NCBI RefSeq assembly: GCF_021347895.1
Contig: NC_067116.1
Span: 37,963,677 to 38,027,676, forward strand
DNA from: Acanthochromis polyacanthus
Taxonomy: Eukaryota; Chordata; Actinopteri; Pomacentridae
Direction: 5' to 3'
DNA: 64,000 nt
This document shows, piece by piece, positions 29,154 through 42,200 of this stretch. Both the position numbers and the translations under genes were made by a program. The notes beneath the pieces are model-generated. The model was not told the origin of the DNA, did no database searches, and was given only the letters and a program-made list of their open reading frames with translations. Each line of letters opens with the position of its first letter. Positions within the stretch are counted from its first letter, which is position 1.

Positions 29154-32100
29154 GAGTAAGTAGAGCTGCTCGTGCTTTGATGTACAAATAGCATTCTTTA
29201 GGTTGCAATGTGAGCTATGCAAACCTGCATCATGAACTGTAAAGTGTGATAAATTCTCTGAGAAACTGTTACCCTGAGGCCTTCCTCCGCTTAAAATATG
29301 TTTCTGTTTTGAAATGAATAAGTGCGACTACATCACAGATATTTCACTTATAATTTTGAACCCTAAACATTTTTAGCTTGAGTTTGGGAGCTAGTATATG
29401 TATTGTATTTATTGGGGTTATTTTTGAAGACAGCTTTCTGCTCAGTTTCACATTTTACTCTCTTAACTTTGATTTCAGGAATGACTGAAACAGTGAAAGT
29501 CCTGTTAGATGTCACCCTACAGCACTGCTGCTGTCACTAGTGTAACACATTAGTCATGTTTGGTTCAGCTTCTTTCTGCATGCCTGTCATTGAATAATTA
29601 ATACATAACTGAACAAAACATACACTAAATAATATTTTGCAGTAGAGGCAAAACCTTTTTCTCAAAACATGTCTCAGTATTTTAGTTTTTTTTTGCAACT
29701 TCATTCATTTGGTTTTTTACCCTATTTGACAACTAATAGTGCTTTGTTGCCACATAATAAGTCATCGGGGTTCCTTGCTTCATGTGTTTACACGTGTTTA
29801 CCATGTTGTTGAACCTTTTACCGACCACCATGCTCTGAATGACTCATGGAAAGAAAACCGCTCAAGCAGAACCCCCAATACTTGACAAATGGCCTACTTT
29901 TTTTCCCCTTCTCATTCATGCATATAGTTCACTGCAGCACAAAAATCATCCACTGCAGCGTTAATCAGTAATATCAGAGCAACTGATCAGAAAACGTTCT
30001 GGATTGTGGATTTGCGAGTTGTCTTGTGCGACATTGGTCCAGTGAGTTTCTGTGTGGACAGTCAGAAGAACCCATGGTAATGTCAGAGAGCAGGGCTACT
30101 GGTGCTTTGCTCAGGGTTTTCCACTGTCTCGCCTCTGGGAAGCATCTGACAAAGGTGCTGTCTTTCCCAGTAGAAGCCTGAGACCCAGGGGCAAGCGTAA
30201 ATGTGTGCAATTATTGCACTATTACTGGACAGACGGTGATTTTGCCTGCGTTTGTGTCTTATCTCCTGGGACCACACTGCTCAACATAAAGCTCTTCTAC
30301 TTCCTTTTTATGTTCACGTTTTCTCAGAGATGCTACGGTCAGGAGGCGACCTTGGACGTGAAAGGTCACAGGTGGTGGGTTCATGCTGCTTGGCTGGTTC
30401 TGCGCCTTCACAGACCTCGAATGACAGTTGTCATATGGGAAAATATCCAAAATTAGCTGTGGGGCGCAGCCAGGCTCTTCCTGCCTGTCTCTGCCTTTAG
30501 GCCCTTCAACAAACCTGCTAAACCACATACAGTTCTATAGCTAACACCGCGCTGTTTGACTGGAGGTGTTGCTATATTTGTCCAGCTAGTCATGCGTTTT
30601 CTAACAGAGCTGTCTGTGGCGCTGATAGTTGTCATTTGGTTATATCTGAGAGGAGAGGAACCTTCGGTAAAACCCTGAGATAAAGATCTGTCTGCTCTGT
30701 TAAGATCAGATGTCCCACTTCCCCCTATCCTCACCATTAACATGCATTGATATGAGGTAAATTGTCTCACTTCTGGTCCAGAAAACAGAACAGCTTAACC
30801 TGGTGTGAATTCTTTGTGGTAGCTGAGCTGTTCGTTAGAGAGACCAACAATGGTTTTTGTGGTCCTGCTTGCCTTCCCTGTGCGCTCTTTACCCTAAAGA
30901 CAATGGCAACGATGAGTTTGTCTGCGGCTTCCACCGTCTAGATGCGTCTTGTCCCTGCAGCGGATTCAGTGCGGCAGATATCATAGGACTTTATAAGGTA
31001 ATCATGAGGGCAAAGAGGTGGATTCTTCCAGAAATGCCCCAGATGCTTGTGTGCCAAGCTTATGTTGAGGGACAGCGGGCACTTCAGGGGTCGTGGGAAT
31101 GCAGGCGCCATATCCGCTCAGGCATCATCAGGAGGGGCAGGCGACTAAATATAGAGAAGTCCAATACATGTCCAGAATTAAGGGGGAAAACCAGTGAAAG
31201 CTCCTTTGGGGCTTTGGAGAAGCACTGTATGGTCAGGTCAGAGGAGTCAGACTACCACTTAATGCGGCTGTGTGACTGATAGGGAGTGGAGATAACTCAA
31301 ATGTATGTACGCATTTGGTTTTGTGTTGTACAGTTTAGCAGCAAAGTGAATTAATGGCTGCAACAAGCGTCAGTGAAAAGGATCCTTTGATTTGATGTTT
31401 TGGTGTAATGTCCAGCTCTATATGGTCCTGCAGGGGGAAAGAGTTTTCTCGCTGAAGAAAAAAACAGAAAAACAGCTGGTGTGACTTTCAAAAATGGACA
31501 TTCTCAAGCCAGCCACAATCCATCCACATCTTTGCCTTCTGCCCCTCTAAATCCTGCTTTTTTCTGACCTGGCTGTGCATGAGAGAGGAGTGGGTGGCTT
31601 TTTCTTTGCGTCAGCCATCTTTCAAAAACACACCGTTTTCCTTCTGCTGTTTGGTTACAGCTATTGCCTGCTGAACCTTTAAAAGGAGCTGTGGACTGTA
31701 TTTTTAACCCTGTCTCTTGGGGCTGCGCGGTGCAGTCGAGCACTGTGCTGTTGGCCCAGGGGGTAACCCAGACTGCGAGGGTGTCAGCCTGTGTGGACTG
31801 CTGGCCCGGCAAGAGCCGCTCTAACTTTAGACTGCATCGCCTCGTGGCGGTAAAAATAAACACCCTGCCCCTACCGAGGGGAAGGGACCCGAGACACTTA
31901 AACCAAACGGAGGACACTTTCCCACCAGAATTATGTGAATGTGAGAATTGTTTTTGAAAATTTCTGTTTTAGCTATGAAATGTAGATACGTATCTCCTCA
32001 AATCGCTCACAAGAAATAGTTAAAAAGCTTGGAAACATATCAGTAAGAGGAGGAAAAGTTGTAATTGTTAGTGTTTTAGATCATATTTATTGATGTCAAA

Positions 32101-32193
32101 CTTCAAAACGAATGCATCTTGTATTATTACTCTAAGCAATTTATTTGGTTTTCTTTTTTTTTTTTTACAGGCGTCAGTGTACAAGCAGAAAAA

Positions 32194-35100
32194 ATGGGAA
32201 GAAAGAAAATACAAATTTCTCGTATTCTTGACCAGAGGAACAGACAGGTGAGCCCAAATGCAATATTTCATCTATTTCAGAACCTGTTATAACGACACAT
32301 TTGCCGCAGCAATGCTTGTACAGTGTCAAAACTCACAATGCTGGAGTTATAGTCAAGCAGATGATCAACAAAAAATTAATAAGGGACTGATTTGCTGATC
32401 GGTTAAATGTTTTTAAAGCAAAAATTCCAAATGGTCTCTAGTCCCAGCCTCTCCAGTGTGATAGCTTGCTGCTTTCCTCCGTTTTATATATTTGAAAAGT
32501 GAACATCATTGGGTTTTGGACAGCTGGCTGGGCTCCGGGGACTTGTGATGGACACCTTTTTACTGTTTCCTTGACATTTTATAGACTTCAAGGTTAAGTA
32601 ATAGCGGCTGGGAGATACTACAAGTACTGGGAGAATCAGTCTGAAGATAGAAAGACAGAAACAGATAGAAACAGTGGAAACAGCAGCAGCAGTGCGTGTC
32701 TTTGCAGAACACCAAATGTGACACTGATTACAATGTAAACTCATGGAATACGTGTTGTGCAGCAAGAACATAGGACTTTTCTTTGTAGTGCGAGTAAAAG
32801 ATGTAATTCCATATTATGATATTTAGAATGACTGAGTTGAATGAAATCGTGTTAATATCGCACCAAATTGCTAGATAAGTCATCTTGGCATATACGACAT
32901 TGCAAAATGAAGACTTAACAATATTACATTACAGAGAGAATCCCAGCATTTGCCTTTGAGCAAGCTCTTGGTGACAGTGGAAAGAAAAGACTCCCGTTAA
33001 CAGGAGTTGCACGGTTGAGAAGGGAACAGAGAAACACAAAGATAGCAGTGAGAAACAGACAGATTGTGTAGTTATATATTGTGATATTTGTAGCATGAGT
33101 CATTTTCTATGGACAGAATTGTCGCCTAGTAGGTGTTAATTCAAGCTGTCTGTTGCCAGGAGCACATGATGTCCCACCGCTGTAAATTTAACCAAATCCA
33201 AACGCCACTACGATATTTCGCTCGGTGCCAAAAGAACAGTAAGAACACTTATGTTCTTTCACACAGCGGGTGCGCTAACAGGCCAAGAGGAAAAGAGGAA
33301 ATATAGCTTAAGTCTGAAGAGAAGATATATTTACCATTAGAGGAAGTTTTTATCAGCTTGATGGAAGATGAATCAGATAACACAGATTACAAGTAGACTT
33401 TCATCTTGACTTCAGCTTGCACCACCAAAGTTAAATACAGTATGTTTTTTCAGACACCACAGACCAAGATACCATTTGCACGGTACTGCCGCGTGAGAGA
33501 AACATTTATATCATGCCCATAGAATTTTTATATGTTAATAAGAATGCAGGTTTTTGATAAATGTGTGTAGATAAAACCACAAAACAGATATTTTCTGAAA
33601 AAGAAGCACATCGAGGACTAGAAAAACTTTTAAAACCATTTTCAAAGATCTGGTAAACACAATTCATTTCTCATATCTGATCTTTTAGACTGAATGTTTT
33701 CTGGTGATAAGGTCTGTTTTTGTGGAGTTTTTCCTTATCTGAATTAAGTGTCTGAGGACAGACAGTGTTATTTGTTGTACAGATTTTAAAACCCTACCAG
33801 GTTGAACTTGTGATTTTAGGAAATATACGTATATAGACTGTTTTTTTGTGTGTTCGCAAGTAGAGTTGCAGGTTCTGCTGTTATTAAAAAATAGAATAAA
33901 TTCAGTTCTATCAATAGTATTTCTGTTAACAGCACAGAAAGTGAATTTTAATGCTTTTTTAAGTTGACTTGAATCAGCTGATTTGTCCCACATGCTTAAT
34001 TAATAGCACTTCTTCACTCTTAAAGCCGCCTGTACTAATCTAGTTCACACGCAGCTGGCTGAAAGAGAAGGGACAATGCCGCAAACTTGTATTTATTTTT
34101 GTCATAGGTGACTTTCACGAAGCGTAAGTTTGGCCTGATGAAGAAGGCGTACGAGCTGAGCGTGCTCTGTGACTGTGAGATCGCCCTCATCATCTTCAAC
34201 AGCACCAACCGTCTGTTCCAGTACGCCAGCACCGACATGGATAAAGTTCTGCTGAAATACACGGAGTACAGCGAGCCGCACGAGAGTCGCACCAACACGG
34301 ACATACTGGAGGTAGAAACTACTGAAAGGAACTGTGTGAAGGGTTGCGGTGTACAAAGCTGTGACATGACAGTCAAGTCTTGCATGATTTCATACTGAGA
34401 TTAAGCGTCATCATAATGCACTTTCTTATAAAACAATCATTTGATTTTTAGATAGAAAGCAGAACCAAGAATTTCAAATGGCATGCTTGTGCTAAGATGA
34501 ATACGGGTTGTTGCATTTTCACTGAAAATCTCCTAAACCATCATGCGATCATTGTGGGTAATTTTCCACATGTACTTTCTGTTCTGCATCAGACCCTGCG
34601 GAGGAAAGGCCTCGGTCTCGACGGCTCAGAGCTCGACAGCGAGGAGAGCATGCAGGTGGCAGCAGACAAATATCCTCTGAGCGAGGGCATGGATCTGTCT
34701 GTGGCTCGCCAGCGCTTCTACGTCAGTCAGCACACACTCCTGCTCTCACACTTTTCAACACAAACACACTTAAAAACCTGCTGAAACTATGTAAAAATAA
34801 AACCTATGAGCTGACTTCTGAAGTCAAATCTGTGTATTTCACTTCTTTTAACCAACTGAAATAGATCGTATACTTATGCTGTTACGTTTTACTGTTCAGG
34901 GTCCGTCTCTGCTCTCACCGGAGGCACAGTTTCTGGTGTCTGCAGGTTGTGAGAACGGTTTCCCCAACTCCTCCGGATCCAGCATGGCCTCCCACAGACC
35001 TCCAGGCTTCAAACCTCTGAGCTCCAGACCCGGTTCTGCCAGTCCTGCTGCACCACACACCACATTCATGACCCCACACTCAGGTGAGCCTGGACAGACT

Positions 35101-38100
35101 AATTTTTTAAATGTATTTAACCTTTATTTATACAGGTAATCTCATTCAGACACGGGGTCTCATTCTCAAGAGAGACCTGTCCTCAAATAACACAACAAAA
35201 CAATACTGAGTCACTGACAAACAGCACTGAGGAACCTGTACGAGACAATATAACAATATAATGTAACACTGAGTTACAGACAGACAGGTCCATGAAAAGA
35301 CACAGCTTAGACATCAAAATGGATGTGCAAAAGCATCAATTAATACAATTTAAATGTAAAAGAAAAGATGATATTTCCATCAAGCACTACCAGAAATATT
35401 TTATTTACAAAGGGAAATATTTTCTGGAAATTGTCTTCTGTCTGGAAAAGCATGCGTTTGGTTTGTATAGAGTTTGTATTACTGTTTACTGTATGCTGCT
35501 ATGGCTGTCAGAAACGGCACTTTTTAACAAAATCAAAGTCTTTTAATGTGTCTTTTTACTGACTTATGAGTCCAATTTGACTTCTTACTGACGCTGTATC
35601 GGTAAAAGAATTACTTGCAAGATAAAATCTACAAATTCTTCTGATGAAAAATAGTTTTCTTAATTTATTGGCTTAACATCTATTTATCATGTGCTTGAAA
35701 CATTGTCCAGCAACCATTGCTCAAGCTTTATGCATGAAAATCAGTCAAATTAAGAATTTGTCTTGCTGAATGCTCGCTCTAAAGTTCACATGTGCACCGT
35801 CAACCATCTGTGCAGCTGGCTGTGAACTCACAGGAAGTGTGTGTGTGAGTGTGTGTGTCTGCGCACTAATCCGCACATGCAGTCGGCCTGTTCTGTGAAA
35901 CCGGCCCTCCACCAGCGTAACAGTGGCTATAACATTTCTGTGGTTTCCATGTTGAACGCATCACACCTGCCTGTCATGTCAGCCGCTATTACAGTCTTTA
36001 AATGGAAAGATTATGATGTCAAATAATCACAAAAATCCAAAGTATTTTCTAAATACAGCATCGTGTTTTTACTGAGAATTGACACTGATAGATTTTTTTG
36101 GTTTGCAATCAGATCATCAGCACATTTGAAAATATTAGAAACAGTATAAGTTGTAAATGATGGCCACCTCATAAAGAGCTGCTAATTTCAAATTTGAACA
36201 AAAAGAAGAAGTTCATTTTTGCCACATTTGCAGACGGCAACACAGGGAGGTGAGGAATGTATCGCAGAGAATAAATTACTCCTCTGTGAGTGAGTAAGTT
36301 TCGGGGTTTTTTTCACTTCCTGCTCCTTTCTTTCACTGGTTAGGCATCGGCTACTCTGTGTTCTCGCACGGAAACCTGAATCGAGCTCTCGACATGAAGA
36401 GTCCTCCTCCTCTGAACCTGGGCAGTGAGAACCTGCGAGCAGATGCAGCTAATCAGGCCATGGGCGCTGCACGTGCTAACCACAACTCTGCTGTAAGTAG
36501 CTGTTGGTATCCAGCCTAATCAACACAAATAGTGATTGTAACACTAGGCAAGGCAAGGCAAGGCAGCTTTATTTGTATAGCACATTTCATACACGAGGGC
36601 AACTCGGCGTGCTTCACATTAAAACATTAAAAGCATTGGAAACATTCAGGCAAGGATGAAAAAGCACAATTAAAATAATAAATATAATAAAACATAGAAA
36701 AGAAAAGGAAAATTAGACATATAAATAATAAAGTCACAATTTGCATTTAAAACAAGTTAAACTAGGCGATAATAGGAAAGCAATGGCAAACAGAAAAGTC
36801 TTGAGCTTTGATTTAGAAGAAATGAGAGTTAGAGTGGACCTACAGTATGCAATGCTGCCTTTCTTTATTAAAACTGAATAAATATGCCAATAAACCCACA
36901 TAGTTCTGCAAACTTGTGCAAGCATTTTCACAGTTTCTCTGACTCTCTCACACCTCTCACAGTTACAATAGTCACAAGTTCTACATCGTGTTTGTGCACT
37001 GAGATCACGGCATCGCAGCAAGATTTTCAGTTTGACTGTTTCTGCCTCTCTGATCATCAGAGGGGTCTCCTGTATCAGGGCTTCCACAGCGGCAGCTCCA
37101 TGGTGGCGATGGGGAAGGCAGGGCTGCTGAGTCACAGTTTGGGAGGATACGGTCTCCCTCCCCCTGGATCCTCTGGTAGGTCTGACCTGCATCGTCTGCT
37201 CTGTGTAGAGCATGAATTTAAAGGAGTGCTAAATGTGAAAAACATAGCAATTATAAAGGTATTTTAAAGCAAAAAGTTGGCTTTTTAAAAATAATGGTAT
37301 ACACAGTTGTGCTGAGATTTGTGTAAATGTTATAAGCAGACACGTTAAATTAGTCAGATATCACAGGAGGTTTGGACTGTTCTGTGCACAGAGGCTCTTT
37401 AAGGGATCGGCTGTCTGCCCTGTATCATCTGCTCTGTACACAGCATGAATTAAAAAAGAATGCTCGATGTGAAAATCATAGCATCTTGGGAAGTAATCTT
37501 GTTTTCTTTTGTTCTGAGAGTTACAAGAGATACAAAGACTACTAGAGTGTCCTTATACTAGCCTTCAAATTGGCCAGTTAGCTTTAATCTTTTTTGAAAT
37601 CTGCACAACAACAAAGAGTAAAAATATGAAGTTGGAGGTTTGTACAGGGCTGTTTTTAGGCTTCTCTTTGAGAGCTCAAAGAGTTTCTGCAGGTTTCCTT
37701 CCAACGTCACGGTGACGATGAGAGTCGTTGCTCCACCCAGCCATGAAGCAGTCATAGACAGAACTGACTGTACAAATAACAACATACAAGATGTTAAACT
37801 GTGAGCTTAAATGTCATATTCCTCCCTCTTTCTGCATGTACGTTGTGCTAAGTTCAGGTGACAGTCTTATCAGAGTGCCGATCTACTCATCTTACTCACA
37901 GCAAGAAAACTAGTCTTTTGGTTAAGTGGAGATAATCCCTCCATTCTTTAAGTAAAGCCGTTTTATTTAAATCCATCTCTGTTGTATGTTTTATATCCGT
38001 GCCTCTTATTTCTTTCCAGAGTATGGCCAGCCTGGTTTTTATCACTCTGTTAGTTTACAGCGAGGAACAGTGAACCCCTGGCAACCAGCACAGCCGCCTC

Positions 38101-39438
38101 AGGAGCCTCACGGGCCCCACGGGGCTCATATAAGTCCAGGGTAAGCATATTATATGTTACTATGGAAGTAATATATCCACTGTGTGGGTAAAATGGAATC
38201 AATCAGGGAACTGAGCCTGCACCGTTGTTTTCTCTCACAATGTTTCCCTCTGCTTTCAGTCTTTCTGCACAACATTTCAATTAATCAGGCACAAAACAGC
38301 AACAGACAACACTTCATTTACACAGTACCACGCCTTAAAATGACAGCAAATATACACTGATCATGTCTTTAGAGGACAATGAAGTTAAATAGTCAGAGCA
38401 ACAAAAAGGAAGAGAAAAATATTGTATAGAAAAATAAAAGTCTTATAAAAGGGGAAAAAATGGAAATGTAATAGATTGTGTAAAATTAGAGAAAATATAA
38501 AAAAAGACAAAAGAGATTAATGATCAAGCTGCCTTTCTAAATTGATAAGAAAACAAGAGTTTATTTTTTAAAAGGTATAATATATAGTGTATAAATATAC
38601 AGTAATTGCTATTGGCATAGTTTTTATTTTGTGATAATAATAATAATAATAATTATTGTTGTTGTTGCTGCTGCTGTTATAAATAAATAATGATTTATAT
38701 TTTTATTTAAATACTATTTATATGTGGAAAATTTTTATTTAAGTATTTAATACTATTTTTATGGGACAAATTAGTCTATTTTCAATTATTATTATTACCA
38801 TTATTGTTGTTGTTGTTGCTGCTGCTGTTGTAAATAAATACTAATTTACACTATTATTCAAATATTATTTAAATGTGGAAAAATGTCATTTAATCATTTG
38901 AAAGTTATTTTTTACGGGATTTATTAGTCCATTTTCTTCCCAGAAAATATAGAATCACACTTTCTGGTGCCTCATGTGTTATTTATATGCAGAAAAATAG
39001 TAATGGGAGTGTCCTTGTACTTCTTTAATCCATAATAGTACATTTTCAATTGTTGAATTCACTATGTTGTAAGGTTTTTTTTTGACTGTAATTGCGGAAC
39101 TGATGCTCGCTCTTGTTGTTTGCAGGATGTCCAGTGGGGGGTGCTCCTTCCCCTCTCAGTCCTGCTCCTCCACCTCTCCACATCTGCCCTCCCTCAACCT
39201 CAGCATCAAATCGGAGCGCAGCTCTCCTGAGCACATGTCCTCACCTACCTCCCCTCCTCTGCACCACCTCAGGCAGCATTCTCCAATGAGCAACCCCGAC
39301 TCTGCTCGCCATACCCCTCCAGAAAGCGGCCCGGCCAATGGCGCCAAGGAGTTTCCCAAAGCCAGCTACCCGCAAGACGAGGAGGATGGAGGGCAACCGC
39401 TCAGGCAGTTAGAGATGAGTGACGGCTGGCAGAGATAG
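32194..39438 (+). CDS. mef2b: mef2b: myocyte enhancer factor 2B
   Basis: Eight coding exons: 32194-32247, 34108-34311, 34593-34721, 34900-35083, 36344-36492, 37061-37175, 38020-38140 and 39126-39438. They give 422 residues, phase-consistent, with GT-AG introns. Exons 1 and 2 (54 and 204 bp) have the sizes typical of the family. They encode the MADS box (1-57, opening [18 protein letters not shown]) and the MEF2 domain (58-86, ending [10 protein letters not shown]), which bind YTAWWWWTAR DNA and bind cofactors. SRILDQ and the neighbours identify the B paralogue. [15 protein letters not shown] and [16 protein letters not shown] follow, then a Pro/Ser/Gly-rich transactivation region. Residues 346-353 (IKSERSSP) form a phospho-dependent sumoylation motif. 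No SEDVDLLL-type beta exon was seen. Human MEF2B is about 365 residues with a diverged tail. Confidence 0.97.
35100..35290. repeat. dispersed teleost repeat in mef2b intron 4
   Basis: TTTAACCTTTATTTATACAG followed by GACACGGGGTCTCATTCTC and AAGAGAGACCTG reproduces a very common fish intronic repeat (TTTAACCAGG...GAGACACGGGGTCTCATTT...). It starts only about 17 bp after the exon 4 donor. The family was not assigned. Confidence 0.6.
36546..36850. repeat. dispersed teleost repeat in mef2b intron 5
   Basis: AGGCAAGGCAGC followed by TTTATTTGTATAGCACATTT, a segment GTGCTTCACATTAAAACATT and an adenine-rich body ending in AAAAGTCTTGAGCTTTGATT is a layout repeated in many fish genomes. Three short AGGCA units form the start. 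The family was not assigned. Confidence 0.65.
38633..38935. repeat. tandem duplication, two units of about 151 bp, in mef2b intron 7
   Basis: Both units begin with (AAT/ATT)n, then GTTGTTGTTGCTGCTGCTGTT, TAAATAAATA, TATTTAAAT/TTTAAATACTATTTA, ATGTGGAAA and end with TTAGTC.ATTTTC. The GCTGCTGCTG anchors are at 38667 and 38818. The units have since diverged. Confidence 0.85.
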
Positions 39439-41330
39439 CCGGCTGCTGTAGTTTATAACAGCGTCTGCCGTCCAACAGCTGTCTGTCAGCAGAACCAGAT
39501 GGGGAGGATGTCTCCCCGTCATCCCAGAGAGCAACGCCTCTCTTTGTCTCCTCACACAGAGCTGGTCTCTCCTGGGCAGCAGGAAATTCTTCTCTGCATC
39601 ACTTGCTTGATCCCATGAGGAGATAGATGCATACAGACTTACGCTTTTTGTTTGGTTAGGTTTAGTTTTCTGTGTGGAGCTAATGTGAATCAAAAAATGC
39701 AGTTGAAAATGTGTTTGTTTTCGTTTCTGTGACTTTGTTCTAGATCGCTGCAGCAGCACAGCGGGACCAACTGAGTTTCTCCAAAAGTGCAAATAGTTCT
39801 GCATTTGGCTTTGAAAGCGACAGAAGTTCTGAGTAGTTCAGTGCTTGACTGTGGTTCGGTGTGAAATTTGGAAAATGGCAAATTATGCAACATTGAAGTC
39901 TTTGTATAAATGTTATAGACAGACACATAAAACTAGACAGATTTCACAGAAGGTTTAGGAGGAGTTTGGAAACAGTAAAATGTTCCTGTGCACTTGTCAT
40001 TTTTTTCAAGTCTGTCTTGAACCACTGCTGATTTATTTTTGGTCACCTGCTGCCTGCACTGGCTGTGAAAAAGTCCCTTCGTAATGAATTTTTAATGAGA
40101 GAGATGGCGTAAAAGTGCACTCTGAAATCCAACAAACGGGAGGTTTGAGTAGCCTGAAATGCTATTTGTGTTTGCTCAGATAGTGTTTCACTGCTGCGCT
40201 TTGTTCTGGTGACAGTGGAGTTTATTTGCAGAGCACAGTCTCATACTAAAGCAAATGTTGGAGAGTATCAAAGAGGGGGAGCGTTGGTCTAAAAATACCA
40301 GCAGTTTGCAAGATGTGCTCTTGATTTGTCTAACTAACTTCATGCATTTTTATACAGAGCAACTCTTTCACTGCAGGATTACTTCAGGGCCACCAGGCGG
40401 AACTTTTCACAGCAGCAGCACATTGTTTAAGACAGACTTGAAAAAATGTACTTCTGGATGCTGTTTTTTTTAAGGAAGTGTAAAAAATGATTTCTTATCA
40501 GGTTTGTCTTCTAAGCTTTAGCTGTGTTCTTCCTCCAAATGACTCATATGTTATTGTCAGAATAAAAACTGATGTCAGCTTGCTTCAACTTAAGACCAAA
40601 GTGTTTAAATATTGCCCGTCTGCATTGCACTCAAACACTGAAACCACCAAAGATTTGTGTCTAAATCTGAATTCAGTGATATAAAAAATGCAAACTTTTT
40701 CCCAAAGGGCTTCATTTAGTAAGTGCATATTGTAGATATTATTGATATTTAGAAATAAGCGGGACACTGTGTATTTAAAGAGTCTAAATATTCATAGGAT
40801 GTTTCATTAAAACACATTTTCATTTAGTTTTCATTGTATCTGTACTTTTTAATGTTGTGTGCTGGATGTTTTTAGTGTTGCATTTTTAAATTCTGTTCTG
40901 AAAATGGCAAAATGCAGCAAGAATTCAGGTTATTTCCACTTATTGTCCACAAGGGGTCATCTTAGTTCACGCCATCACACTGATTAGAGAAAAGTGCAGC
41001 TTTAACTGCCGGTTATTAATTATCCAGTGAATCTCTATGACAGGACACAGGTTCGGTGATGCAAATACATCATGATAAACGCTGCAGAGACTCCCTGATT
41101 CAGCTGATGGAGGTCTTCAAATCTGCTGTGGAATTAGCTCTCTTTTCTCTTTTGTTAAATGCAGCTAATTAATATCAGCATGAAAAACCAAGTTATCAGT
41201 ATTCTGATGTTTTGGATTGATTTTGTTTTTTCTCTTTTTGCTGAATGCTTCACTAACAGAACAAAGACTGATTTTTATTTGACATTTGTTGTGATTCCTT
41301 TTAAATAAAAAGTGTTTAATTTGTACATTT
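39439..41330 (+). other. mef2b: probable mef2b 3' UTR
   Basis: No other gene lies downstream on this strand. The first strong poly(A) context is AATAAA at 41304-41309, followed by a T/G-rich stretch, which would give a 3' UTR of about 1.9 kb. Earlier weak signals could end it sooner. Confidence 0.45.
41304..41309 (+). terminator. candidate mef2b poly(A) signal
   Basis: AATAAA in the context TTTTAAATAAAAAGTG, followed by GTTTAATTTG. It is the best placed canonical signal after the mef2b stop. Confidence 0.45.
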
Positions 41331-41819
41331 GCCCTCGCCTGATTTTTTTCCTCCTTTTTGTTCAACAAAGGAGATTTTATTTTATCATCTTTCTTTGGAG
41401 AGAAAATGTGATTCTGCTTCCTCTGTGCATGTGGGTGTGTTTTTTTTAAGGTACATTCGGTCTGAAGGCAGATAAAACACCCTCCACTGTGTAGCTTTCA
41501 TGTGTCCATTTATTTCGTCTTATTCACCTTCGTTCCATCTTTTGAACACACACACACACACACACACTCCCTCATTATCATGTCAGGCCCCTGTCAGACA
41601 GCTCACCACCCCGTCACCAAACGAGAGCAACGAGAATGGACCACTTAAAAGCCTGGGGACTTTTATATCTCTTCTTTTTTTTTTTCATAAAAACACATTC
41701 AGCACAAAAAGCCTCATTCCCACAGCTGGTTGTCTCACAGTTACCATGCCTGCTGAACGCCTTCTTATGCTTCCCCAATAGAGCATTTGCCTGCCTTTTC
41801 CATTTCAACTAATAGCCAA

Positions 41820-42200
41820 AGGGGAAGAAACGTGGAGGAGTCGAGGCCCGGTCCATCTCTGTCGTCGCTCCTCCCTAAATGAAAAGAGACTCTCGCTGGG
41901 GTCATGTCTGGTCTGCTCCCCAGAGACCAGGCTGGGCCCAGTCTGTAGGGCATGTCTGGGTCCTGGTTTTTGCACACACACACACACCCACGCAAATCCC
42001 GGTCTCTATAGCAACCACAGCCAACCACTGCCGCCCAACTCGGCCTGCTGCAGTCCACGGAGCAGACCGGAGAGGCCCCGAGGCCTCCAGCAGCACAGAT
42101 GCACATAAGTAATGTGATTATATAAATATGTCAGCCCTGTCACCTTTCGCTTCATTAGGCTCTCACCCAGCTCGACCGGTCACGGTGGTTGGAAGGAGGA
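41820..42200. promoter_or_regulatory. possible regulatory element with an RFX X-box-like site
   Basis: A GC-balanced block downstream of mef2b. GTCTCTATAGCAAC (42002-42015) reads on the minus strand as an X-box (RYYRYY-N2-RRNRAC). A short CA run sits beside it. Frames of up to 113 residues lack domains. Confidence 0.25.

Larger units (their letters stand above)
28193..32170 (+). other. mef2b: mef2b intron 1 (presumed), gene-free
   Basis: This is presumed intron between the probable first exon and the first coding exon. Frames of 134 and 140 residues between 30052 and 31279 show no domain and have no supporting splice pairs. A perfect MEF2-type site (28508-28517) and a possible alternative exon (28868-29153) are entered separately. 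The block 31500-31920 is GC-richer and may be regulatory. Confidence 0.55.

Noticed and set aside
30052..31279. Frames of 134 and 140 residues in mef2b intron 1
   Set aside because: No recognisable domain and no acceptor and donor pair that would join them to mef2b in phase.
39046..39359. Minus-strand frames opposite the last mef2b exon
   Set aside because: Shadows of the Pro/Ser-rich mef2b exon 8 coding strand.
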